Shown: positions 1 to 10,251 of the stretch, in pieces
Numbering within the stretch: position 1 is the stretch's first letter
Layout: each line of letters begins with the position of its first letter
Assembly: GCA_028023455.1 (NCBI GenBank)
Contig: JAQFVV010012403.1
Span: 124,001 to 188,000, forward strand
Direction: 5' to 3'
Source: Epiperipatus broadwayi
Taxonomy: Eukaryota; Onychophora; Udeonychophora; Euonychophora; Peripatidae
DNA: 64,000 nt
The notes under the pieces: generated by a model
The model's database searches: none
What the model was told of the DNA's origin: nothing
Seen by the model: only the letters and a program-made list of their open reading frames with translations
Program-made: the position numbers and the translations under genes

Positions 1-80
1 TGATTCATTGCCTAGCTCTTTCACTTCCGATATTCAAATTTTTTATGAACTCCTAAGAATATTCCTTTCTCTAAGTGACA

Positions 81-1030
81 TCAATTGTTCACTCAAAAAT
101 GATTATACTGTATATATAACATAAATTCAAGAAACTTGATATTAAAGCATCTATAATTATGAAATATTTTGTAAATTAGCCTATTTTAACAAAGCTAAAT
201 AATAACCAAGACAGTCTTCTGAAACCTTTTATTATTCAATTCTTGTATAGTAAATCCACATCTCATTTAAGATTCTATTGATAACTGATCCTTTAATATC
301 AAATCGATCAAATGTATTTTATTGATATAAGATGGCCAGAACATAGAAATTGTAGTGATATGAGTAATATAACAAGTCAGTAAATAATTAATACTGAACA
401 AATCTTAACTTGAACTTCTAAAGAGTTTGTTTGACAATTTTCATCAAAAGACACTTATCAAGAAAACTGCCTTCTCCCTTAATTACAAAACAAATGGTAG
501 ATCTATCTTAACTTAGATAGTCATATCATCTCATGGTAATCTTTCAATCCAAAACATTACTCAGTTGAAATAAACCAGTAGCCTATTTAAATATTCTGAG
601 GAGCAAGCTCATAGTCCATATTATTTCTAAATAGTAATATTTTGCAAAATATTACTCATGCAATCAAATACTGATTTGAATAATGTAATAATGAAGTTGC
701 TGATCAAGCATGGCTTCTTTAGTTACTTCATTTACATAATTACTAAGCTTTTGTAGATCATTTTCCATTGACAACTTTTAGAGAGCTGAATGATTTTTCT
801 TAAGATACTGTTGCGAATGTTATATAATTTCATCACATATAAAACACAAACAAATTTATAAAAGTAGGTGGATTGATATAAAGGCATCACCCATGTTCCA
901 ATTATTTTGCCAACTTTGAATTAAGCAAATATATTCACTAAAACAAAAAACTGAATAGATATTTTAATAATATTGAAAAAAAAAGTGACCATAACTTACA
1001 TGATTTCATCACTGTTAAAAAAAAGATGAA
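81..1030. other. AT-rich intergenic DNA, nothing recognised
   Basis: No open frame, structured RNA or repeat family could be supported here. The first 80 bases contain a weak match to the tail of the SINE-B family on the minus strand (a stretch reading ttatgaactcctaagaa). Confidence 0.5.
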
Positions 1031-1043
1031 GGAGTCTTTGATT

Positions 1044-1147
1044 GTCAAGCATTGGTGGTCGAGTGGTCAGCACAGATGCCTTACAAGCAGTTGTCCTGGG
1101 TTTGCGGATTCGCTTCCCGGCTGATGCTTTGACACATGAAAAAAAAT
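1044..1147 (+). mobile_element. SINE-A copy 1 (tRNA-derived SINE)
   Basis: About 100 bp beginning gtcaagcattggtgg and ending in an A-rich tail after the box gctttgacacatg. The head contains an A-box-like tggtcgagtggtc and a B-box-like ggattcgcttccc, the internal promoter elements of RNA polymerase III, so the family probably derives from a tRNA; the tggtcgagtgg block resembles class II (Ser/Leu-like) tRNAs. It is flanked by 13-bp direct repeats, ggagtctttgatt at 1031-1043 and ggagtccttgatt at 1148-1160, one mismatch apart, as expected for LINE-assisted retroposition. At least six further copies lie in the window on both strands. Confidence 0.88.
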
Positions 1148-1160
1148 GGAGTCCTTGATT

Positions 1161-2997
1161 AATCAAAAACATTTGGATTGCCTTCTGCCTTTAGTGCAGT
1201 AAAAATAGAAATGGACTCAAGAGCAAAAGCTTCCTGAATTAATGCTCAGCTTATCATATGACTTCAACCAACTAATTATCCAATTAACTTTTATAACTTG
1301 AATTATTTCTGCTGAGAATTTGTTGTTGCATGCTATCCACATTACCCACTAATTAGCTAAAAATTACAAAAAGCTATCATAGAGACATTATATACAAATA
1401 GACATTAATACCTTAATATTGATAGAGATAAAGATTTAGACTTGTTTAAAGAATGTATAGTACTATAAATTATCAAAAGATGGCAGTGCACCAAAAATAC
1501 TAAAATTGATTTAAATAAAACATTTTAATTCAGCTTATTTGAACATTTATAACAGGAAAATATTTCAAAAATTTTAAACATGGTAATTTATAATTGAAAA
1601 TAATAAATAAAAATTTAATATCAAATGTAATAATATTAAGAATATTTATAATTTATATAAGAACTCATTTTCACAATAATCAGCTCCAAAAATGTTACTA
1701 AGATAATTTTCAAACCAGAAACATAAAGAATCATTTGAATAAACTTGTAAATAGCATCCATCTTTTCTTATATCAATGCCACTTTATTTGGATAAAAAAT
1801 GGTTGTCAAAAATCATCAGGTCATTTGTTATCTGACAAATAGATTAGTACCGATATAAAAAAAGGTGGGCATTATTTGCAAGTGTATTTAAATAATTCTT
1901 TCAACATCTGACTGGAAAATTATCTGATAACATTTTCAGATTTGATTGTTCTGTGAATAGCTTATATTATCAGCATTATGTATTTGCGAAACTATAAAAT
2001 TATTTGTGAGATTATCAAAAATTGTTAATATTTAGGAAATATAATTGTGTATGATAATATTTGTAGATAATGGTAATAAAAATCTGATGGAGATTTTTTC
2101 TGCATTGATTCATTTATTAAAATCACAAAATTTATGTTTAATTTTTCTGAAGATGACTAAATAAAAGATTGAAACATATGAATAAAAACTATATAAAACT
2201 TAAAATTTTAATCTTTTTACTAAAGATACAGGAAGATATAAACACAGTAATAATAAAAATGGATTTAAAAGATCATTGAAATAGAAGTGAATCAATAGTT
2301 TTAGCAAATGTAAAATTAATGGGAAATATTGCTGAATATATGTGTATAAATTGTGAATGTGTGTGATCCCCCTATCACACCCCACAATTTGTATACTGAT
2401 ATAATAAGTGAATATCAATGTTTTTAAAAACATTTTACTTTATAAATGAAAAAATAACTCTTAAGTATGAAATAAATGCAGTGTATGTGAAAAGCAAACT
2501 CGAACTAAACAATCAAAATATAAATAGTAATATAAAATAGAAATTCATATAACATTACAAATACTAGTCAAAAAATAAAATTTTATTAAATTTTTTCCAC
2601 AACCACAGTTAACAAATAGACCTTTTCAAATGAAATTCAACTAAACATACAACATATATCTACAAAACAAAATAGCTTTTCCATCATTCACTTCAAAAAT
2701 CAATGTCCTTTAGCATCAAAGGATGTCTTTATAATATTAATGGCCTTAGATTCAAAAAATTTTATCATTAGTTTCTTTTACTGTTTTCAATTCACTTTTT
2801 TCATAAAAGATAATGTCTGCATTTTTAAATATTATTTTATGACCTGGATTCAGTTGATGAATATACAAAGAGGTGTTATGATATCTATTTTTAACTCTAC
2901 TCTTATGAACTTTAACCTTTTCATTAAGACTTAATTTATTTCAACTTATAGTAATATATATTTACTCTGACCTATAGAAATATATATACAGACACAC
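1161..2997. other. AT-rich intergenic DNA, nothing recognised
   Basis: Two short open frames (2200-2433 minus and 2740-2934 plus) are rich in Phe, Leu, Ile and Tyr, as expected from translating AT-rich noise. No domain, repeat or structured element was recognised. Confidence 0.5.
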
Positions 2998-3185
2998 ATG
3001 AAATGGGCATGGGGTATGGTGAAATGGTAATGCTTTCATCTCTCTGACCGCCATCTAGATTCAAATCTTGGCTGGGTAAAATTAAAATTTGTTTCAGATT
3101 TACATCACATTTAGATTTTTTTTCAATAGCAGGTCCATAATCAACCCAATTAATTATCCAATACTGGTCAATAAATATGTATTTT
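2998..3185 (+). mobile_element. SINE-C copy 1, tRNA-like head
   Basis: The stretch from about 3004 to 3080 reads like a degenerate tRNA: an A-box-like tggtgaaatggtaatgc, then a B-box-like gattcaaatcttgg about 40 bases later. The following AT-rich body shares the words aattatccaatac and ggtcaataaat with the tail of the minus-strand copy near 8.4 kb. I see no clean target-site duplication, so the 3' boundary is approximate. A lone tRNA pseudogene is the alternative reading. Confidence 0.5.
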
Positions 3186-3544
3186 TGTAGTTTTAGCTAG
3201 ATGGTAAAAGTGCAAAAATTGTTCAACTCTTATGTATCTACATTATTCTTACAGATTTTCTATAAGAGGCTGCTATTGAAAATTTTCTTTTTTTATCATT
3301 AAAAGGCTGTTTTATCTTTTACCTACTTATCACACATTATCGACATTACTGTATAGTCTGAAAAAACGATATTATCAAAACGTATAAAATCAAACAAAAT
3401 TGGAAAACTTATATGTTGACATCTAAAAATCTACTGATTTCTCATAATGGTTACAATGCTTTCAAAAAGAATAAAAATATATTTCATGTGAGAAGTAAAC
3501 AAAATGCAAGTAAATAATAATTAATAACAACAGTAATAGTAGTA

Positions 3545-3640
3545 ATAACAACATCAACAATAATGAATGGGAATTGCTCAGGAATTCATAAGAAGTTCAA
3601 GTATTTAATGATAAAGAACTGTTATCCATTTCATTTGAAA
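3545..3640 (-). mobile_element. SINE-B tail fragment
   Basis: Contains ctcaggaattcataagaag, the inverted signature of the SINE-B tail seen at 16.1, 22.5, 26.6 and 52.8 kb. The tRNA-like head is not recognisable in this copy. Confidence 0.35.
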
Positions 3641-3778
3641 GCATTTTCTCAATTATGAAATATTTTTAAAAACCCTATTATTTGACTTATAGTGACCAAT
3701 ATATACTATATACATTTTCCATGGCATAATATGGGCACCATATATGTGTTACAGTGGATAGAAATTCCAATGGCAGTA

Positions 3779-4090
3779 TTCATCATCATCAACCATTATC
3801 AATCCACTGTAGGATAAAGATCTCTCCAAGTTCAATCCATCTTCTCTGATCTTTAGCTTCTCTTCTCCACATCACCCCTGTATACTTTCTTATTTCATCC
3901 ATTTATCTCACATGTGGTCTCTTTATGACTCTTTTACAATCTCTTGGAATCCAGTTTAAGATTCCAATGGTCCATCTATTATCATTTCTTCTAGAAATAT
4001 GTCCAATATTTCCAGCCCAACTCCGGTATTTTAATTTTTTCAATGAGGTCAGTAACACCCATTTGTTCTTTTACCCATATACATAATTCT
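3779..4090 (-). pseudogene. RTE-like LINE, 3' end fragment, copy 1
   Basis: Antisense to the plus strand, this is the C-terminal coding end of the same non-LTR retrotransposon family as the copy at 16.8-17.6 kb. On the minus strand it ends in a (TGATGA)n-like microsatellite, seen on the plus strand as tcatcatcatcaacc. The translated frame is broken by substitutions and short insertions, so it is a dead, 5'-truncated copy. Such truncation is normal for LINE insertions by target-primed reverse transcription. Confidence 0.8.
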
Positions 4091-4378
4091 TTAAGATCAG
4101 AAATAGGAAAATATCATTTAATGTAACTTCTGAATTTCTACAAAATCGAATTTATAGTGCAATTGATTTTATTATTAATACTGATTCTTGATTGTTTCTA
4201 CCTATTTCTTTATATTTCAACTGGGAACTATTAGAAATTTATATCTCATCAAATTTGCAAATACACGTGAACATAATACAAATTTCTCTAATTGGGACTT
4301 CTAAATGAACTTGAGCATACACATTGCTGACTTTTTCTAAATAAAATTGAATTTTACTTAAGATTATACATTATTTTT

Positions 4379-4708
4379 CCTGCTCATAGTGTATTATCAA
4401 TGTTAGCCCATGATTGGGGGTTCAAATTTAGAGCCAAGTTACAAGTAGCACTAAATACGATTCTTTCTTTTCTTATTTCTTTCTATTCCTGCCCATAGCA
4501 TATCTCCAATGTTAGCCCATGAATGGGGTTTCAGTTTTACAGCCATGTTACAACAGATAGCATTAAATACATGATTCTTTCTTTTATTTCATTCTATTCC
4601 TGCTCATAGTGTATCTCCAATGTTAGCCCATGATGGGGGTTTCAATTTTAGAGCCAAGTTACAACAGGTATGCTAAATACATGGTTCTTTCTTTTCTTAT
4701 TGCTTTCC
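4379..4708. repeat. Tandem repeat, three units of about 110 bp
   Basis: Three consecutive units begin with cctgc(t/c)catag at 4379, 4488 and 4599. Each contains tgttagcccatga, a run of G (gggg), agccaagtta or a variant, and ends in a pyrimidine-rich tract with ttctttctttt. Units are 109, 111 and about 110 bp long and clearly diverged. The array directly abuts an RTE 3' fragment, so it could be part of that element's 5' region or an independent minisatellite. Confidence 0.85.
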
Positions 4709-4711
4709 AAT

Positions 4712-4950
4712 TTCCAACCTAATACATACATAAGAGATGCTAATAGATGGACAGTTAAAATCTTAAATGGGATTCCAAGAGATTGTAAAAGATCCAGAAA
4801 AAGATCACATGCTAGATGGATGGATGAAATAAAAAAGTGTGCAGGATGATGTGGAGAAGAGAAGCTAAAGATCGGAGATGGATTGAACTTGGAGAGACCT
4901 TCATCCTGCAGTGGATTGATAATGTTTGTTGTTGATGATGATAATGATGA
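4712..4950 (+). pseudogene. RTE-like LINE, 3' end fragment, copy 2
   Basis: Plus-strand translation of segments gives the family's RDCKR...KR motif, then ARWMDEIKKC, and the WIELGETFILQWIDN end, with a frameshift near the word gtgcaggatgatg. It ends in a (TGATGA)-rich tail near 4940. The 5' part is missing. The long open frame on the opposite strand (4648-5043) is an antisense shadow. Confidence 0.8.
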
Positions 4951-5273
4951 CATACATAAGCATGATGTACACAAAGACTTCTCATTAATAAACACATACT
5001 TTTTAAAAAATATATGGGATTTTTTTTTTAAATAAATGAACAAATTTTACTCTTTAATTATTTTATAATTGCATTCATTTACAGGGATGGAAAATCTTAA
5101 TCATGTTCAAAGTATTTAAAAAAAATTGCAAACTCTTTATTTCTTATAATTGTAAATTAATATAATTATCATGTTTTCTTTTTGTTTAATTGCAGAAGCA
5201 AAATTATCACTTATTGAAGCATAGATCTCAATGTTTTTAACTTTATCTTGTATTATTAAATTTCATTATCTCA

Positions 5274-5303
5274 TAGATGCTTTGACATATGGAAAAAAAA
5301 ATT
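5274..5303 (+). mobile_element. SINE-A 3' end remnant
   Basis: Only gatgctttgacatatgg followed by an A run is present, matching the SINE-A 3' end. It is too short to exclude chance strongly, but the word and the following A tract are both typical of the family. Confidence 0.4.
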
Positions 5304-6119
5304 CGAAATCAGAATCTTTTCAAATAATTAACTTTATTGTTTTCTAATCTTGATTATCTTTTCTCATATCACGGTGTTAACTGCAAATACACGAGCTCTG
5401 AACCTTAATTTAGAACAGTTTCCTTTTTCATTATGTCAGTGCTTAAATTATTAAGAAATACTTTTATCTCCTCCGTGACAAATAGTGTATAACAAAATAG
5501 TAATCATGGTTCAGTGGAGAAGTGTTCTACATGAATAGTAGCTGAACATGAGTCAGTCAATCTTGAGGCAATGAAACAGTAGGACCTCACTGAAAAACTT
5601 ACTAATTTCATATTGCCAGAGTTAGTTGCAGAACTCTGCAGTTCATTATCCATCTGTTATGAGAGAAGCCCTGAACCAGTGATGACATGAATACACTTGA
5701 AGATGATGGTGATTTTTTTTGCCAATTCTTGACATAGATACATTTAAATAAATCATTCTCCAGTTTTCATGTAGGAGCATGCCAAGATGATTTCACCATG
5801 CTATATCATACTCAATATTTTTTATTCTATACATCGAGCTTTATCTAACATTCTTAATTCTTGAAGATTTGGTCTCCAACTAAAAACAGCTAATAATTAA
5901 AGCACAAGACTTTTTGTATATGGTAATTGTTTGTATAATAACAGCAAGATATTTGCTATACAAAGGAATAAATTTATTAATCTTAATTCTAATTAAATTA
6001 GCATTTTACTTTTTTGAGTTATAACTGTGATAAATGCGCTTATACACAACTATAAAATGTTATGGCTTTGTTAACAAAAATGTTACTAGTTTTTGAAAAA
6101 AAAAAGAAAACAAATTTTT
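5304..6119. other. Intergenic DNA, nothing recognised
   Basis: A slightly less AT-biased stretch around 5380-5720 has no open frame of note and no motif I recognise. Splice-site-like words occur but do not connect plausible exons. Confidence 0.4.
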
Positions 6120-6440
6120 GTAAGTAAATAGAGGGATTTGAACTTCAAGATTTTTTTCAGCCTATATATATTTTTCACTCCGTTTCAATCTCGTCACATT
6201 TGACCACATACATGCAAAAAAAATGCATGATCCCCAGTATATGTTTTCTTTGCAGAATTAGCACTCATCAGTTGGGCCAGGTCATAATCTCCAACACATT
6301 CATACAATAAGTGCTCAAAGCAAATCCTTAAACTTTAAAGGACAGGCTTCAATATCCTCACCCTTCCAATTATTCAATCATCCATTTTATTAAAAAACCC
6401 AATGATGGAATGCTCAAAGCCCTGGTTAATTTCATATTGT
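6120..6440. repeat. R1 dispersed repeat, copy 1
   Basis: First of many copies of a roughly 300-bp repeat. Diagnostic words in order are gggatttgaactt, cattccatctc-like text, gaccacatacatgcaaaa, gatgatccccag, gcagaa(c)agcattcatc, gttgggccaggtcataatc, and caatgga(a)tgctcaaagcc near the end. No coding capacity is shared between copies. Copies occur in both orientations near 6.6, 19.4, 23.4, 29.1, 31.8, 46.1, 51.8, 59.9 and 63.5 kb. Confidence 0.75.
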
Positions 6441-6589
6441 AGTCATACCCATGTATATGGAATGTTATTGTTAACTCTTTATATTATTGGACTATTACAT
6501 ATCCATATATTAATAGGAGAGAGATGGGCTGAACTTATAGATGTAACCTATTTACAATTTTATATATAATTAGCCTATTCATTCTGTGT

Positions 6590-6880
6590 ACTGAATGTTT
6601 TTATATAAGTGGATTTGAACTTAGGATTTTTTCAGTCTATATTCATCCTCCATTCCACATCAAACAACTGGCACACATGACCACATACATGCAAAAAAGA
6701 TAGATGATCTCCAGAATACATATTTTGAGCAGAAACAGCATTCAACAGTTGTCCCAGATCATAACCTTCCACACATATGTACAATTAGTGCTCAATTTAT
6801 ATTAAGATAGCAATTCCTTAAACTTTAATTAATGGACAGGTTGTAATATTCTCACCCACCTGTACATTACAGTTTAAGGC
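6590..6880. repeat. R1 dispersed repeat, copy 2
   Basis: Same order of words as copy 1 (ggatttgaacttagg, gaccacatacatgc, gatgatctccag, ttgtcccagatcataacc, aagatagcaattcctta, ggacaggtt). It lies in the same orientation as copy 1 about 475 bp away, so the two may have arisen by local duplication or by insertion into related sites. Confidence 0.75.
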
Positions 6881-6954
6881 ATTAGAGAAATTTCATTTAA
6901 GGATATACTTTAAAATTTTAAAAATACAATCGCAAGTTCATATACCAATCAAAA

Positions 6955-7400
6955 TTCTTCAGCTTACTGGATTTGATACTAGAATCTACTATTGTAAAAT
7001 TATATCATTGGATTGGATATATAAAATGATTGAACAATGCAAGTTGTTCTGAAATGGTATTTTATAGTGAAGTTGGTTTTAGTGGAAGAGGTAGATCCCA
7101 TCTATAAGAATTATTTCAAAAACATTCTAAAGAAACACAATGTCCATTGAAAAAAAAAATATGCAGAGAATAGAACACATTGAAGAATTATTATTAGACA
7201 TGGCTTTGAAGTGCTGAAGAAATTAAAGGTCTGCACAGCAAAATATCAAATAAACAGAAAAATGGACCAGCATGTTCTACATCTAGATATATTAGTAATT
7301 CACAGATTGGTTTGTATAGTCAATGCAAAATTCACTTATATAAGTATTTCCCCCTTGGAGTTAGAAGAGTCTTATTTGTTTATCAGTAGCTAATGTATAC
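6955..7400 (+). repeat. Repeat D, copy A (possibly protein-derived)
   Basis: This segment matches the reverse complement of 24900-25440 over about 440 bp, for example ttgaagaaattaaagg-type text and cacagattggtttg. Translations of both copies keep related residues: LKKLK, TAKYQ or ITKYQ, and a later block with LYLSF or TYISIS. Conservation of reading-frame sense suggests descent from a coding sequence, perhaps a transposon gene or processed pseudogene. I do not recognise the family. Copy A has several stops upstream of 7211. Confidence 0.55.
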
Positions 7401-7778
7401 AACTTACATAAAATTCATATAAAAAAAAGAGTAATCGAGGATAGAAACAAAAAACATATTTGCAATGATAAGGAAATTAATTTATTGTGCCATTTCTTTA
7501 CAAGTGCTTTCATCTTTTTTCCAAAGTTCCTAGATAATCTTTGCATTAAACCAAAACTAGTCAGAGTTATTTATAAATATACTCTTTCCGATATATTACA
7601 ATCAACATTCAAACAAGTAATTTTGTTTATACAATTTAATTTGCACATTAATTTAAATTTAAATCACTTCATAAGTTAAAAGTAGGATTCCATTGATAAA
7701 TAATTCAAACTATTTTTTTTTTCAAGAAATTGGTTATTACACATTTTAAATCTTAGTATTTATTTTCACTTTGCCCTG

Positions 7779-8290
7779 TAATCATTATCAATCCATTGCA
7801 GGATGGTCTCTCCAAGTTCAATCCCTTTCTCCGATCTCTAGCCTTTTTTCTCCATGTCACCACACACTGCCTTATTTCATTCATCCAGCCATCCATCCAT
7901 CTCATATGTGGTCTCTTTCTAGTTTTTTTTAAATTTCTTGAAATCCAGTTTAAGATTTCAGCTGCCATCTATCATCATCTCTTCTAAAAATATGTACAGC
8001 CCAAGTCCACTTCAGACTTATAACTCTTTCTATGAGTCAGTAATACCTGTTAGTTGTCTTATCCATGTATTTTGTTTTTGATCACTTCTTGTTACTCATA
8101 ACATGCACCTCTCCATATTTCTTTGAATGGTCTGAAGTCTCTGTATTGCCTTCTGTTAAATGTCCAGCTCTCAAAGGAACTAGTAAAACACATTTATTAA
8201 AAACATTACTTTTCAAACACATAGGCACATTTTCTTTTAATATTAAGTTATTTCTACCAAAAGCACTCCAGCCAAGTTTTTTAATGTGGC
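7779..8290 (-). pseudogene. RTE-like LINE, 3' end fragment, copy 3
   Basis: Minus-strand translation recovers the NLKK-RKRPHMRWMD block and, further upstream, segments equivalent to the MY(L)KR and AFGRN-type region of the longest copy at 16.8 kb. The frame is broken by frameshifts and by small deletions. The plus-strand open frames in this interval are shadows. No (TGA)n tail of length is kept at the 3' end near 7780. Confidence 0.8.
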
Positions 8291-8399
8291 CTATTTACTT
8301 TCCGTTTAATTAAATTTGGATTAAATGAAAAGTAAACAGTCTTAAAAAGACTATTTTAAAAACAAATCTCTCTCTAGAATCTTCTCACAAATGTTGAAT
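8291..8399. other. Short AT-rich spacer
   Basis: Spacer between an RTE fragment and a SINE-C-like element; nothing else was recognised. Confidence 0.4.
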
Positions 8400-8577
8400 A
8401 GTAATAGATCCGCCTTGCCAAGTTAATAGTTTACCTAATATGCTAATTTATTTGGTCAATAGGTATCAGGCTAATTAAATTATCTATTGATCATGTTCTT
8501 GTAAAAACCAAAAACAAGTTCGAGTCGGATCCACTCCGGTCATGGAATGGCACAAGAATGCGCTAATCATTCTACCA
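8400..8577 (-). mobile_element. SINE-C copy 2, tRNA-like head
   Basis: On the minus strand the head reads ggtagaatgattagcgc (A-box-like), then an anticodon-loop-sized spacer, then gtggatccgactcgaac (B-box-like). The body then runs into AT-rich sequence ending near attgaccaaataaatt. The A-box region is well kept while the B-box is degenerate. No duplication was identified. Confidence 0.55.
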
Positions 8578-9446
8578 TAATTTTTGTTTTGCTTTATATC
8601 TGTTTTATATTAGTCTTGCACCAACTTTTGTATTTAAAATGTATTATAAACCAAAATTATTCATTGTACAATATATATACATAAACACATTTTAATTATG
8701 TATAAGTTATTAATATTTTATTATTAAAAAATCAATTAAATCTTTTAAAAATGTTGAAACATTTTTTGTTTTAAATTTTTTTAAATAATATTAAAATTTT
8801 ATTTAAAAATTCGTAGAAAAGTCTTTTAAAATATTTTGAATAGATAAAATAATAAGTAACTGGCTATGAGGAGTTTAATCTTAAAGAATCTGAAAGACTC
8901 GGTTACCACTATAGAAAATCAATACATTGCGAATTACATCAAGAGCTTACAGGATAACATCTCAAGGGGCTAAAAATCTGGGTCATATTTAATCTTCAAG
9001 AATTTGGCCCATTTAATAGATCTTCATAACTACGTAGAAGATGTTCTTGCTTGAAGAAATTTATAAGATTTAAAAAAAAAAAAAATCTCTTTTGAAATCG
9101 CAGTTTTTCTAATCTTATCAATTATTCCTATAACACGTTTAATAAAATTGTCAGTACAACAAAAACGCTATATATCTATATATACGCAATTAATTTTCGT
9201 ATTTCAGCTGTTATCATTTAATCATCTACTTTTGTTTTTAAAATTAATATTACTATAATATTTGATTACAATTAAAATTAATATCTTATAGTGGTAATAT
9301 ATTTTTTTATTTATTTAAATAAACTTTTTATTAAAAATAAATATTAAAAAATGAATAACAAACTTTTATTAAACATTTATCTTGAACCTAAAAAAGAAAT
9401 ATATCCTTTATTATATCGAAGAGCAACAAAATTTTAAAGGAGACTA
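8578..9446. other. AT-rich intergenic DNA, nothing recognised
   Basis: Long runs of A and T, no open frame and no clear repeat. It ends at the target-site duplication of the Merlin-like element. Confidence 0.5.
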
Positions 9447-9454
9447 TTTTGTTC

Positions 9455-10243
9455 GGTAAACATTACCTTTAGCGGGTCGAAATATATGCGCTTTGGCGGA
9501 ATAATTTCGAACTACAATGTATAGTTCTCGGCAATACATATAATAAATTCCACAACAATTGTGTCACTATTGCCAAGAGTCCTGAATGAAAATTCCTACA
9601 GAAAGGCATTGCTGGAAACAAATTGCCATTTTAGTTTACGTTTTGCACGCATCCATATTTACCCAATAATAGATTATAGGCACTAGGATTTGCAAGGACA
9701 GATGACTTCTAAAAAAAAGACCTGTGTCTGATGGATATATGGCAACGACATAAGCTGCATTGTCATCTAATACCATCTGAACCTTCTGCATTTCTCACCA
9801 GTGAACCTTATTTGTTGCAATGTTGACATAGGACATTGTTCTATAGCAGCCGCATCCTCGCTAACCCCCTCAATGACAATTTCGGAGTTAAAAGTTCCTC
9901 CATCAACTGCCATAAATTCCAAGATTCTGCACAAATATTCAGAAGATCTAACATTTCATTTACTGGCACAATAAGTGTTACATGATTTATACGTGCCATA
10001 ACCTTATTGTAGTTAGTCATGAAGTAATGTGATTCTCACATGAGTTCTTTGAATAAATTTCAAACACCAGATATAGTATATACAATTACTTTGGTCAATG
10101 TACCAACTTTACAATTACAGATATTGTCAAAGTACTGACTTTACAACTAAAGAAAAATAAAAGTAACAAAATTTGAAAAAAAAAAAGTTCGAAATTATTC
10201 TGCCAGAGCACTATGTTTTGGCCTGCTAAAAGTAATGTTTATC
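9455..10243 (-). mobile_element. Merlin-like DNA transposon remnant with decayed transposase
   Basis: The ends are inverted repeats of about 55 bp (9455-9512 and 10187-10243, roughly 80-85 percent matched), starting ggtaaacattac on one side and gataaacattac on the other. Both sides are flanked by the 8-bp direct repeat ttttgttc (9447-9454 and 10244-10251). Merlin elements make 8-9-bp duplications and have ends starting with GG. On the minus strand, decayed frames give DGIR-stop-QCSLC, HISIRHRSFF and, after a frameshift in a T run, RSHLSLQILVPIIYYW, resembling the N-terminal zinc-binding region of ISXO2/Merlin transposases (W/C-x2-C, then SIRxGSFF, then SLQ...IYYW). The catalytic DDE part appears to be deleted. 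It is inactive. Confidence 0.72.
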
Positions 10244-10251
10244 TTTTGTTC

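Noticed and set aside
4648-5043. 131-residue minus-strand open frame
   Set aside because: It is antisense to an RTE LINE end; the real coding sense is the plus strand.
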